DNA from: an uncultured Anaerolineales bacterium
GTDB taxonomy: Bacteria; Chloroflexota; Anaerolineae; Anaerolineales; UBA6663
Direction of reading: 5' to 3'
DNA: 64,000 bases
Assembly (NCBI GenBank): GCA_937952305.1
Contig: CALFZO010000006.1
Location: 149,341 to 213,340 of the forward strand
Made by a program: the position numbers and the translations under genes. Shown in pieces: positions 1 through 8,420 of this stretch. Numbering within the stretch: the stretch's first letter is position 1; every line of letters begins with the position of its first letter. Under the pieces are notes generated by a model. The model was not told where the DNA came from and searched no databases. It was given only the letters and a program-made list of their open reading frames with translations.

Positions 1-1
1 G

Positions 2-1033
2 ACGACGACGTTCCGGACCACCGCCGCGCCGCCGCCGCCCATCTCGGAAGTCATCGAGCCGCTGGTCATCGCCGAGCCGGCCCCGCGCACGCCGTTCGGG
101 CGGCAGCTGGCGGCCACGCCGACCCGCGCCCTGGTGCCGCTGGGCGCGCAGGTGACCACGGCCCTGTTCGAAAGCTACGCCGGCCCGCGCGTGGTCTTTG
201 CCCTGTTCTCGTTCACGCTGGCCGCCATCGCGCTGGCGTTCGCCACCGGACGGCTCAGCCTGCGCTGGGACCCCGCCCCGCCCACCAGCGCCCCGGCCGT
301 GATCGCCGCCGCCGCCACGCCCACGCTGGAGCCGCTGGCGACGCAGGTCAGCCAGGCCGTGGCCGCCACCCTGGCCGCGCAGCCCAGCCCCACGGCGCCG
401 CCGGAACCAACCGCCACGGCCGACCTCCCCGCCGCCACGCCCACGACGGCTTTCATTTCCAACTCCGGGCTGGATGGCGTCGGCGCGCAGATCTTCAACG
501 AGACCTTCATCCCGGCCGGTTATTGGTCCGTGGGCGAGACCGACTTCAGCAACATCTTTGTGGACACCGGCACCCTGGCCATCCTGGTGAAGACGCCGGG
601 CTCGATCGCCTGGGCCTTCAACGGCTACTCGGCCGAGGACTTCTATTTTCAAGGCCTGCTGCGCCTGGGCGCGTGCCAGCTCGGCGATTACGGCGGCCTG
701 ATCTTCCGCGGCCAGGACGATAACAACCTGTATCTCTTCGGCCTGTCCTGCGACGGCCGTTACCGGCTGGTGGAGCGCGCGGGCGGCGAGTTCCGCTTCC
801 TGATCGACTTCACCTTCACGCCGGAGGCCAGCACCGGCTCCGGTGCCACCAACTTGCTGGCCGTGCGCGCCGAGGGCCGCAAGCTCAGCCTGTACATCAA
901 CGATCAATTTGTGAACGCCGTCGAAGATGTCGCGCCGAGCCGCGGCTTCTTTGGCGCTTTCGCCAAGGCCGGGACCACCACCAACCTGCGGGTCGATCTA
1001 GACGACCTGTCCGCCTGGTCGCTGGGCCCCTAG
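2..1033 (+). CDS. Membrane-anchored protein with C-terminal jelly-roll-like domain (5' partial)
   Basis: The frame is open from the first bases of the window, so the gene very likely begins upstream; a GTG at 134 is an internal alternative start. The visible protein has a Pro-rich segment, one transmembrane helix (about nt 190-250, core VVFALFSFTLAAIALAF), a Thr/Pro/Ala linker (about nt 275-470), and a C-terminal domain of about 180 residues. That domain matches the C-terminus of the next gene in order and motifs (NETF/LETF opening, YLFG, NLLAVRAEGR/NVLAVRAQGR, DDL.AW/DDVAAW ending). The fold resembles LamG/3-keto-disaccharide-hydrolase-like sheets, by inference only. The domain is probably displayed outside the membrane. 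The next gene starts 14 nt downstream, so the two are likely co-transcribed. Function is unknown. Confidence 0.75.
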   Translation, partial: TTTFRTTAAPPPPISEVIEPLVIAEPAPRTPFGRQLAATPTRALVPLGAQVTTALFESYAGPRVVFALFSFTLAAIALAFATGRLSLRWDPAPPTSAPAVIAAAATPTLEPLATQVSQAVAATLAAQPSPTAPPEPTATADLPAATPTTAFISNSGLDGVGAQIFNETFIPAGYWSVGETDFSNIFVDTGTLAILVKTPGSIAWAFNGYSAEDFYFQGLLRLGACQLGDYGGLIFRGQDDNNLYLFGLSCDGRYRLVERAGGEFRFLIDFTFTPEASTGSGATNLLAVRAEGRKLSLYINDQFVNAVEDVAPSRGFFGAFAKAGTTTNLRVDLDDLSAWSLGP

Positions 1034-1047
1034 CGCGTGCGCTCGTC

Positions 1048-2877
1048 ATGTCCAAGACACCTTCACCCCGCATTGTGAATCTCAACTCGGCGCCGCCGGA
1101 CGCGCTGACGCAGCTGCCCGGCGTCGGGCCAGCGCTGGCCACCCGCATCGTCGCGGCCCGGCCCTTCGCCAGCGTCCGTGACCTGATCCTCGTGCCCGGC
1201 GTCGGCCCGCGCCTGTACGCGGCCCTGCTGCCCTATCTGACGCTCGACGACAGCGTCGTGACCGCCGCGCCGGAGCCGGCCGAGCCGACACCGCCCGCCG
1301 CTGAACTGGTACCGCCGGCGCCGCTCACTGAGCCCCCGGCCGGGCCGGAGCGGCCCGCCGACCCGGCGGCGTCCCCGGACATCGCCGAGCCGCCCGCCGA
1401 TCACGCCAGCCCGCCCGAGTCGCTCGGGTCCGCGCCGCTCGGATCCGCGCCACCCACTGCGGCACCGGCTGAGGCAGCGCCCAGCCCCGACTCAGCCGAG
1501 CCAACGGTTGAACCGCGCCGCCGACCGCGCCACACGCCGCGCCGCCGGACGGTCCGCTCCGAAACCGAGCCGGCAACACCCTCCGTGCCGGACCCGGCGG
1601 CGACAACGCCGGCGGCGACAACGCCGGCCCTTGAGCCGGAGACGCCCTTGCTTTCCGCCTCGGCGGAACCAGACGACCTCGACCCGTTCCGGCCAACGCC
1701 TGAGCCGCCCGCGCTCCGGGCGGCGCGCCCGGCCGCCTTCTACAGCGCCCAGGGTCCCTTGGCGCAGGCCGCGCCGGCCTCTGAGCCGGCCAGCCGCACC
1801 CGCAACCGACTGCTGGAAGTGCCGGTGCGCACCCGCTGGCGCGTGATGCTGCTGCTGTTCTACGGCATGATCGCGCTGGCGCTGGTGGGCTTGGCCGCGC
1901 TCTTCTACGCGGCCTTCAACCCCACGCTGGCGCTGTCCCCGGCCGCCACCTCCACAGCGGCGCCCACCGGGACGCTGCCCGAGCCGGCCATCACCGCCGT
2001 CGTCGCCGCGCCGCCGTCGGCCACCCTGGCGCCGAGTGCGACTTCACCCGCGCCCAGCGACACGCCCCTGGCCGTGGCCGCCGGGGAGACCGCCACCTCC
2101 GCCGTGACGGCCCCGCCCAGCGAGACGCGGGCGGCCTCGGCCACGCCCAGCCTCACGCCGACGCCCGCGCCCACCGACACCGTCACGCCGCGGCCCAGCT
2201 CCACACTCAGCCCCACCGCCAGCGCCTCGCCCACCAACACGCTCCCGCCGACGGCGACGGCGACGCCCACCGTCACGGCCACGCCGACCGTGGCGCCCAC
2301 GGCTCCGGCCGGGGCCGGCGCGCTGCGCTTCCTGGAGACCTTCGATCCGCCGGAATACTACTGGGGCGTCGGCAACACCAACTTCGGCCGCAGCGTGCTC
2401 GGCGACGACGAGCTCCAGATCCAGGCCGGGCGCGCCGCGCTGCTGTACGTCTTCGGCAGCATGGAGCCGTCCGCCGATTTCTATTACCAGGTCACCACGC
2501 GCGCCGGCGCCTGCGGCGAGGGCGACAGCTACGGCCTGCAGGTGCGCGCCGCGGACGACTTCAACTACTACCTCTTCGGCGTGACCTGCGAAGGCCGCCT
2601 GCGCATCCAGGTGCTCAAGGACGGCCAGTACACAGTCCTCGTCAACAGCGATCAGCCCGACCGCAACGTCCGCACCGGCCCGGACGCCATCAACGTACTG
2701 GCGGTGCGCGCCCAGGGCCGGCAGTTCCAGTTCTACGCCAACGGCCGCCTGCTGACGACCCTGACCGACCAGTCACTGACGGCCGCCGGCAAGTTCGGCG
2801 TGTACGCGCGCTCGTTCCGGTCCGCCAGCTTCGAGGTCCACTTCGACGACGTCGCCGCCTGGGACACCGCCGAGTAA
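1048..2877 (+). CDS. Helix-hairpin-helix / transmembrane / jelly-roll-like surface protein
   Basis: 609 aa. Residues 5-70 form a ComEA-like double helix-hairpin-helix (LPGVGPALA and VPGVGPRL), a fold that usually binds DNA non-specifically. A Pro/Ala-rich stretch to about 255 follows, then one transmembrane helix (about 265-289, core MLLLFYGMIALALVGLAALF), a Thr/Pro linker to about 415, and a C-terminal domain (425-609) paralogous to that of the upstream gene. With the N-terminus inside, the HhH would be cytoplasmic and the C-terminal domain external. That differs from classical ComEA, whose HhH is outside. It could be a DNA-uptake or membrane-tethering factor, or a surface sensor; nothing in the sequence decides. 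ATG start; a hairpin follows the stop. Confidence 0.8.
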   Translation: MSKTPSPRIVNLNSAPPDALTQLPGVGPALATRIVAARPFASVRDLILVPGVGPRLYAALLPYLTLDDSVVTAAPEPAEPTPPAAELVPPAPLTEPPAGPERPADPAASPDIAEPPADHASPPESLGSAPLGSAPPTAAPAEAAPSPDSAEPTVEPRRRPRHTPRRRTVRSETEPATPSVPDPAATTPAATTPALEPETPLLSASAEPDDLDPFRPTPEPPALRAARPAAFYSAQGPLAQAAPASEPASRTRNRLLEVPVRTRWRVMLLLFYGMIALALVGLAALFYAAFNPTLALSPAATSTAAPTGTLPEPAITAVVAAPPSATLAPSATSPAPSDTPLAVAAGETATSAVTAPPSETRAASATPSLTPTPAPTDTVTPRPSSTLSPTASASPTNTLPPTATATPTVTATPTVAPTAPAGAGALRFLETFDPPEYYWGVGNTNFGRSVLGDDELQIQAGRAALLYVFGSMEPSADFYYQVTTRAGACGEGDSYGLQVRAADDFNYYLFGVTCEGRLRIQVLKDGQYTVLVNSDQPDRNVRTGPDAINVLAVRAQGRQFQFYANGRLLTTLTDQSLTAAGKFGVYARSFRSASFEVHFDDVAAWDTAE

Positions 2878-2901
2878 GCCGCCCGCCTCCGCCCGGACGC
2901 G

Positions 2902-2946
2902 AACGCCCTGTGGGAACGGCGGAGGCCGCCCAGGGCGTTTGGCTTT
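2902..2946 (+). terminator. Probable intrinsic terminator
   Basis: The perfect 9-bp inverted repeat AACGCCCTG (2902-2910) / CAGGGCGTT (2931-2939) is followed by TTGGCTTT. It lies just after the stop of the HhH protein and before the kinase-LuxR gene. The 20-nt loop is long and also GC-rich. Confidence 0.5.
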
Positions 2947-2968
2947 AAAGTGAAAGTCGGAGGGCAAC

Positions 2969-4270
2969 GTGTCCGACTGGTCCGGCCGCTCGCTCGCAAA
3001 GGTCGTGCTGCAACAGCGCCTGGGCCGTGGCGGCATGGCCGACGTCTACCGGGGCCAGCACACCGGCCTGAACCGGCCAGTGGCCGTGAAGGTGCTGCAC
3101 AGCTTCCTGGCCGAGGAGGCGGCCCGGCTGGCGCGCTTCCACGCGGAGGCTCAGGTGGTGGCCGGCCTGCGCCACCCCAACATCGTCCAGGTCTTCGATT
3201 TCGACATCGCCGACGACCGGCCCTACATCGTCATGGAATGGCTGGACGGCCCGCCGCTGGACCAATACCTGGACCACACGCACGCGGCGGGCCGGCGCCT
3301 CCCGCCCGAGACGACGGCGCGCCTGATTACGGCCCTGGCCAGCGCCCTGGACTACGCCCACGCCCGCAACCTGGTCCACCGCGACGTGAAACCCGCCAAC
3401 GTCGTCCTGCGCCGCGAGGCCGGCCGGCTGGACCTGGACGCGTCGCTGCCGCTGGACGTGGAACCGGTGCTGACCGATTTCGGCGTGGCGCGGCTGCAAC
3501 AGGCCGCCGCCCTGTCCAGCACGCTCTCGGGCACGCCCGCCTACCTCAGCCCGGAGCAGGCCCAGGGCAAACCCGTCGACGCGCGCGCGGACGTGTACTC
3601 GCTGGGCGTAGTGCTGTACGAGCTGCTGGCCGGACATCCGCTTTTTGAAGCCGCCGGGGAGGCGCCGGACGGCAACGTCCTGGCGCTGCTCCTCAAGCAC
3701 ATCAGCGAACCGCCGCCGCGCATTGCCGAGGTGAGCGCGGCCGTCTGGGCCGTGACCGCACGCGCGCTGGCCAAAGCCCCGGAGCAGCGCTTTGCGCGCG
3801 CCGGCGACCTGGCCGAGGCGCTGCTGGACGCCATCTTTGGCCTCAGCGCGCGGCCGCGCTCGGCCGAAACGCCGCCCCTGGCCGGCCTGCTGGATACGCT
3901 CGAACTGCTGGTGGCCCAGGCGCAGGCCTATGAGCGCGCCCTGCCGGCCAGCAACGGGCCGGCGCGCGCCGCCGTCAACCGGCTCAGCGCGCTGGCACGC
4001 CAGGCCGCCAACGAGGCCCGCGATCTGGCCGCCGCAGCGCGCCCCGCGCCGCCGACCGCGCACCCCTTCTCCCCGCGCGAATTCGAAGTGCTCGGCCTGG
4101 CCGCTCAGGGCCTCACCAACAAAGAGATCGCCTATCGCCTGAGCCTCAGCGAGCGCACGGTGCAGTTTCATCTGAACAGCGTCTTCAACAAGACCGGCAC
4201 CGGTTCGCGGACCGAAGCCGTGGCGCTGGCCCTGCAGAGCGGCTGGCTGGGGCGCCCGGCCGGCCGCTGA
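2969..4270 (+). CDS. Ser/Thr protein kinase fused to LuxR-type HTH
   Basis: 433 aa, GTG start with a strong Shine-Dalgarno (CGGAGGG) just upstream. The N-terminal Hanks-type kinase domain is complete: Gly-rich loop GRGGMADVY (19-27), VAVK with catalytic Lys41, Glu60 of helix C, HRDVKPAN (137-144), DFG (170-172), and the GTPAYLSPEQ P+1 loop. A helical linker leads to a LuxR/NarL HTH at about 367-424 (FSPREFEVL, GLTNKEIA, SERTVQFHLNSVF). No transmembrane segment is visible, so this is a soluble protein. It should couple phosphorylation, of itself or of partners, to promoter binding. Its targets are unknown; the flanking surface-protein genes are the obvious candidates. Confidence 0.9.
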   Translation: MSDWSGRSLAKVVLQQRLGRGGMADVYRGQHTGLNRPVAVKVLHSFLAEEAARLARFHAEAQVVAGLRHPNIVQVFDFDIADDRPYIVMEWLDGPPLDQYLDHTHAAGRRLPPETTARLITALASALDYAHARNLVHRDVKPANVVLRREAGRLDLDASLPLDVEPVLTDFGVARLQQAAALSSTLSGTPAYLSPEQAQGKPVDARADVYSLGVVLYELLAGHPLFEAAGEAPDGNVLALLLKHISEPPPRIAEVSAAVWAVTARALAKAPEQRFARAGDLAEALLDAIFGLSARPRSAETPPLAGLLDTLELLVAQAQAYERALPASNGPARAAVNRLSALARQAANEARDLAAAARPAPPTAHPFSPREFEVLGLAAQGLTNKEIAYRLSLSERTVQFHLNSVFNKTGTGSRTEAVALALQSGWLGRPAGR

Positions 4271-4353
4271 GCGCCGGCGGCTGTGGTCATGGCGGAGGCG
4301 GCGCGGGCGCGCCGGCGCTAAGCTGAGGGTAGATGGCAGAAGGGAGAGACCCG

Positions 4354-5346
4354 ATGACGACCCAGACCAGTTCCGATCCGCTCGCCGCGCTCGAGCCGCT
4401 GCTGCAGGATCCCGCCGTCGTCGAGATCATGATCGACAGCCCCGAGCGCGTGCTGGTGGAACGGCACGGCCGCCTGGAAGAGGCCGGCGTGCGCTTGGCC
4501 TCAGCGGAGGCGCTGCGCGCCCTGGTGGACGCCGTGCTGGCGCTGGGCGGCGAGGCCTTCCGGCCCGGCCAGACCGTCTGCGACACGCGCCTGGAGGATG
4601 GCACGCGCGTCCTGGCCGTGCTGCCGCCGACCGCCGTGGGCGGCCCGTACTTGGTGCTGCGCAAGTTCTACACGCGCGGCATGACCTGGCCGCGCCTGCT
4701 GGAATATGGCTCGCTCAGCCCGGCCGTTTACGATCTGCTGCAGAGCGCCCTGGCCGCCCGGCGCAATCTCCTGGTGACCGGCGGCACGGGCAGCGGCAAG
4801 ACCACGGTCCTCAACCTGCTCGCTGAGAGCGTGCCGCCGGACGAACGCGTCATCGTGGTGGGCGAGCGCGCCGACCTGCCGGTGGAGAATCATCCGCGCC
4901 GCCTGCACCTCGAGCCGCACCGCCGCACCGGCCTGAGCTATACGGACCTGCTGTTGACCGCGGCCAAGATGCGGCCGGACCGGCTGGTGTGCGCCGAGTT
5001 CAGCGGCCCGGAAGCCTTGCACGCCCTGCAGCTCGCCAGCACCGGCTACGACGGCAGCCTGATGAGCCTGCACGCCACCGGCCCGGAGGATGCGCTGGCC
5101 CGGCTGGAGGCGCTCTGTCTGATGGCGAATGTGGGGCTTGGTTTGAGCGAGATCCGCGGCGTGATCGCGGCGGCCGTGCACGTGATCACGTGCCAGCGAC
5201 GCCTGGCGGACGGCGCGCGCAAGCTGACCGAGATCGTCGAGCTGCGCGGCCTGGAGAACGACCGCTACCTCCTCCAGCCGCTCATGCGCTACGACGAGGC
5301 CAGCCGCCAGTTTGAGTTATTCGGCCGGCCGAGCTGGGCGCGTTGA
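4354..5346 (+). CDS. CpaF/VirB11-like secretion ATPase, orphan
   Basis: 330 aa from the ATG at 4354, chosen because GGGAGAG sits 6 nt upstream; an in-frame ATG at 4333 would add 7 residues. The domain order is that of type II/IV secretion ATPases: an N-terminal domain, then a RecA-like ATPase with Walker A GGTGSGKT (143-150). The Walker B/Glu region RPDRLVCAEFSGPEAL corresponds to the CpaF block usually written RPDR-VGE-RGGEA, and SLHAT corresponds to the His box. CpaF-family members power Tad pili or flagellum-like filaments together with TadB/TadC, but none of these genes is adjacent. The partner machinery must be elsewhere, or the protein has another role. An MFS gene converges from the right, 3 nt away. 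Confidence 0.85.
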   Translation: MTTQTSSDPLAALEPLLQDPAVVEIMIDSPERVLVERHGRLEEAGVRLASAEALRALVDAVLALGGEAFRPGQTVCDTRLEDGTRVLAVLPPTAVGGPYLVLRKFYTRGMTWPRLLEYGSLSPAVYDLLQSALAARRNLLVTGGTGSGKTTVLNLLAESVPPDERVIVVGERADLPVENHPRRLHLEPHRRTGLSYTDLLLTAAKMRPDRLVCAEFSGPEALHALQLASTGYDGSLMSLHATGPEDALARLEALCLMANVGLGLSEIRGVIAAAVHVITCQRRLADGARKLTEIVELRGLENDRYLLQPLMRYDEASRQFELFGRPSWAR

Positions 5347-5349
5347 AGC

Positions 5350-6591
5350 CTAGGCCTCGCTCCGGACCTCGGCCCGGACCCACAGCAGCAGCGCCGCGCC
5401 GGCCAGCATCAGGACCAGGCCCAACCCGAAGACCACCGCGAACGGCAGCGCCAAGGTCTGCGCCAGCCACACGCCGATGAAGGGCGCCGCCAGGCCGCGC
5501 AAGCCCAGCACCGTCGTCTGCAAGGCCGAATACTGGCCCAGGCGCTCCGGCGTGGTCAACTGCATCACCGTGTTGAGGGTTCCGATATCCAGGCCGGCGT
5601 TGACCACGCCCAGGGCCGCGAAGGCCGGCGCCAGCATCCAGCCCGAGGTCGCCGCCATGTAGCTGGCCGGGATGACGGCCGCGATCAGGAAGACCAGGCG
5701 CGTCACCCAGACGCCGCCGCGCCGGTCGATCAGGCGGCCCCACAGCGGGTAGCCGGCCAGGAAGAACACCGACTGCACCAGGCCGAGCCAGCCGATCTCG
5801 CTGTAGCTCAACCCCAGCTGATCCACCTGCACCAGCGGATACAGCGCCGACCCGGAGAGCAGGCCGACCCCGAACAGGATCAGGCCGGCCAGGTAGAGAC
5901 CAAAGCGCCGGTCTTCGCGCAGGATGCGCCCGAATTCGCTCGGATTGGCCGGCGCGCTCTCCGGCACGTCGGCGTCCGCGAACCGCAGGCGGCTGAACAC
6001 CAGGGCCGACAACACCGCCAGGCCCCCCACCACCGGGAACAGCACCTGGTAGCCGGCCGTGTCCAGCAGCCAGCCGGCCAGCGGCGTAACCAACAGGCTG
6101 GTGGTGGACATCCCCACGCGGATCAGGGCCAGCACCCGGCCGCGCGACCGGGCCGGGTACACGATCTGCATCAGGCGCGTGTAGACGGGCACCGGGAAGC
6201 TCTCGGCGATCCAGAAGAACAGCGTCAGCCAGCCGAGCGCCTGCGCGCCGTTGATAAACGCGATCAGCACGAACAAGCCGCGCGAGATCACCCAGAAGGT
6301 TATGCCGAAACGCAGCAGCCCCTGGCGGCGCGGCATCACCAGCACGCTCACCGACGTCAGCAGGAAGCCAATGAAATTCTGGGCCAGGTAAAACGCGATC
6401 CACTCCGGCGAGGCCCCCAGCCGGCGCAGGACCACCGGCAGGAAGCCCAGCCCGGCCACGAACGGCCCGAACAGCATGGCCGCCACGATCTCGACGCGCA
6501 TATTGCGCCGGACCAGCGGTGGCAGCAGCCCGGTGGCGCGCGCCTCCCAGGCCTCCAACGTGGCGCCCAGGGCGCCGAATGGCTCTTTCAT
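5350..6591 (-). CDS. MFS transporter
   Basis: 413 aa from the ATG at 6591 (an upstream in-frame TTG at 6606 is possible). About twelve hydrophobic helices are visible, with a central hydrophilic loop around SRLRFADADVPESAP. A loop-2/3-like basic segment, MPRRQGLLRFG, and a second-half GRLIDRRGG motif are typical of the major facilitator superfamily. The substrate cannot be read from the sequence. It converges tail-to-tail with the ATPase gene and diverges from azlC, with which it shares a 350-nt upstream region containing a 13-bp inverted repeat. Confidence 0.85.
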   Translation of the reverse strand: MKEPFGALGATLEAWEARATGLLPPLVRRNMRVEIVAAMLFGPFVAGLGFLPVVLRRLGASPEWIAFYLAQNFIGFLLTSVSVLVMPRRQGLLRFGITFWVISRGLFVLIAFINGAQALGWLTLFFWIAESFPVPVYTRLMQIVYPARSRGRVLALIRVGMSTTSLLVTPLAGWLLDTAGYQVLFPVVGGLAVLSALVFSRLRFADADVPESAPANPSEFGRILREDRRFGLYLAGLILFGVGLLSGSALYPLVQVDQLGLSYSEIGWLGLVQSVFFLAGYPLWGRLIDRRGGVWVTRLVFLIAAVIPASYMAATSGWMLAPAFAALGVVNAGLDIGTLNTVMQLTTPERLGQYSALQTTVLGLRGLAAPFIGVWLAQTLALPFAVVFGLGLVLMLAGAALLLWVRAEVRSEA

Positions 6592-6697
6592 CTGCAATGG
6601 CCTCAAGGTCGAACTTGTCTCCCCGACTGTGGCCTCACTACCCCGATCCCGGGCTTGGCCGGGATGGACTCCAGCGGGGAATTGGAGGCTGCAACTT

Positions 6698-6914
6698 GTC
6701 TGGGAGGTCGTGCCGGACGCACCGGCGCCGGTTGATCAGCGCGCAAAAAGTCGCCGCGAGGCGGCAGGTCCAATGATAGGCGCAATCCGCAAAATCGGCG
6801 GTCGGCATCGGTGAGCGCGGATCGGGCGCGCAGAGTGTCCAGGTGCCGGCCTGGGGCTCAACCGCTTAATCCGGGGCCAGACGGCGGGTTTCGCCGGAAG
6901 TCGACCTCCCAGAC
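6698..6914. repeat. Long-range inverted repeat, candidate operator pair
   Basis: GTCTGGGAGGTC at 6698-6709 and its exact reverse complement GACCTCCCAGAC at 6903-6914; the match extends by one more base. The right copy ends 17 nt before the azlC -10 box, exactly where a -35 element would sit. The left copy lies upstream of the divergent MFS gene. This geometry suggests a shared regulator site, by inference. Confidence 0.4.
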
Positions 6915-6931
6915 GACCGGCCGGCGCGGGT

Positions 6932-6937
6932 TATAAT
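6932..6937 (+). promoter_or_regulatory. -10 box of azlC (leaderless)
   Basis: Perfect TATAAT with exactly 6 nt between it and the GTG start of azlC. The predicted transcription start therefore coincides with the start codon. No Shine-Dalgarno is present. Confidence 0.65.
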
Positions 6938-6943
6938 CCCGCT

Positions 6944-7678
6944 GTGCACGCGCGCTCTCAATTCTTAGCCGGCCTCCGCTCAGAACTTCCCATCGCTCTG
7001 GGCGTGATCCCGTTCGGCCTCATCTACGGCGTGCTGGCCGTCAATGCCGGCCTGCCCGTGAGCGCCGCCCAGGCCATGTCGGCCATCGTCTTCGCCGGCT
7101 CGTCCCAGTTCATCGGCCAGCAGATGATCGGCGCGGGCGCGCCGGCCGCGCTGATCCTGCTCACCACGGCCATCGTCAACCTGCGCCATGTGCTGTACAG
7201 CACTTCGGTGGAACCGTACCTCAAGCCGCTGGCGCTGCGCTGGAAACTCCTGCTGGCCTACCTGCTCACCGACGAAGCCTACGCCACCACCATCGTCAAC
7301 TACCAGGCGCCCGGCGCCGTGACCTTCAAGCACTGGTTCTTCCTGGGCGCCGGCCTCACCCTGTGGACGGTCTGGCAGACCAGCACCGCCATCGGCGTCT
7401 TCCTGGGCGCGCAGGTGCCGGCCAGCTGGGCCCTGGATTTCGCGCTGGCGTTGACGTTCATCGGCCTCGTCTTTCCGGTGCTCAAAGACCGCGCCATGCT
7501 GGCGGCGGCGCTCTCAGCCGGCCTGGTGGCCGTGCTCGCCTACACGTTGCCGCTCAAGCTGGGCCTGATGCTGGCCGCGCTCACCGGTATCCTGGTCGGC
7601 GTCGCCGTGGACGCCGCGGCCGGCCGCGCCCGCCTGGCCGCCATCGAGGACCAATCGTCCTCCTCATCCGGGTCGTAG
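6944..7678 (+). CDS. azlC: AzlC family branched-chain amino acid exporter subunit
   Basis: 244 aa, GTG start, apparently leaderless. Opening residues (RSELPIALGVIPFGLIYG, then a segment ending in AGSSQFIGQQMI) and the LRHVLYS motif are diagnostic of AzlC, the large subunit of the AzlCD branched-chain amino acid permease/exporter. Five to six hydrophobic helices are visible. The small partner AzlD is encoded at 8421, separated by an SDR gene rather than directly adjacent as is usual. The C-terminus ends in a Ser-rich tail. Confidence 0.9.
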   Translation: MHARSQFLAGLRSELPIALGVIPFGLIYGVLAVNAGLPVSAAQAMSAIVFAGSSQFIGQQMIGAGAPAALILLTTAIVNLRHVLYSTSVEPYLKPLALRWKLLLAYLLTDEAYATTIVNYQAPGAVTFKHWFFLGAGLTLWTVWQTSTAIGVFLGAQVPASWALDFALALTFIGLVFPVLKDRAMLAAALSAGLVAVLAYTLPLKLGLMLAALTGILVGVAVDAAAGRARLAAIEDQSSSSSGS

Positions 7679-7692
7679 TCAGGAGCAAGCAC

Positions 7693-8397
7693 TTGGACGT
7701 TCAGGACAAAGTCGTGCTCATCACCGGCGCCTCGAGCGGCATCGGCCTGGCGGCCGTGCAGCGCTTCGCTCAGGCCGGCGCGCGGGTGGCCCTGGCCGCC
7801 CGCTCCGCCGACAAACTGGCGGCGCTGGCGCAGACGTTGCCGGGCGCGTTCGCCCTGCCCGCCGACCTGCGCGACCCGGACGCGGTGCGGCGCATGGTGG
7901 CCGCCGCGCACGCGCACTTCGGCCGGCTGGACGTGCTGATTAACAACGCCGGCCAGGGCCTGCACGTCCCGGTGGAGCACGCCCGGCCCGAGGACTACCG
8001 CTCCGTGCTGGAACTCAACCTCGTGGCGGTGCTGATCGCCATGCAGGCCGCCATCCCGCTCATGCGCGCCCAGGGCGGCGGCGTCATCGTCAACGTCAGC
8101 TCCGGGCTGACCAAGCGCATCGTCCCCGGCGTCGGGCCGTACGCGTCCACCAAGTACGCGCTCAATGCGCTGACGCTCACGGCCCGCCAGGAACTGGCCG
8201 CCGACAACATCCGCGTGGGGCTCATGATCCCGGGCATCACCGACACCGATTTCGGGCGCAACTCCATCCGGCTGCCCGGCGCGCGCCCCGGCAACTACGC
8301 GGCCGGCGACAGCGCGGAGCATGTGGCCGAGATGCTCCTGGAGGCCGTGCAGACCGAGGCCGCCGAGACGTACGCCAACGCCAGCCGGCCGCGATAG
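7693..8397 (+). CDS. Short-chain dehydrogenase/reductase (SDR)
   Basis: 234 aa. The start is taken as TTG at 7693, because AGGAG lies 7 nt upstream and the product then begins LDVQDKVVLITGASSGIG. Rossmann cofactor loop TGASSGIG, the NNAG motif, and catalytic Ser-Tyr-Lys (NVSSG, YASTK) are all present, so it should be an active classical SDR. The substrate is unknown. The gene is 14 nt after azlC and before azlD, inserted into what is normally a two-gene unit. Confidence 0.88.
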   Translation: MDVQDKVVLITGASSGIGLAAVQRFAQAGARVALAARSADKLAALAQTLPGAFALPADLRDPDAVRRMVAAAHAHFGRLDVLINNAGQGLHVPVEHARPEDYRSVLELNLVAVLIAMQAAIPLMRAQGGGVIVNVSSGLTKRIVPGVGPYASTKYALNALTLTARQELAADNIRVGLMIPGITDTDFGRNSIRLPGARPGNYAAGDSAEHVAEMLLEAVQTEAAETYANASRPR

Positions 8398-8420
8398 CTT
8401 CAGACCGCCGCCGTTGATTG

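Larger units (their letters stand above)
6607..6943. other. Divergent intergenic region between MFS and azlC genes
   Basis: Non-coding stretch of 337 nt. It holds the azlC -10 box, a 13-bp inverted repeat (GTCTGGGAGGTCG family; arms near 6698-6709 and 6903-6914), and a small hairpin ATCCCGG..CCGGGAT near 6647-6666. No convincing small ORF or RNA gene was seen. Confidence 0.5.

Noticed and set aside
4270..4319. Inverted repeat AGCGCCGGCG / CGCCGGCGCT after the kinase-LuxR gene as a terminator
   Set aside because: Thirty-nt loop and no T-tract in very GC-rich DNA; could be chance.
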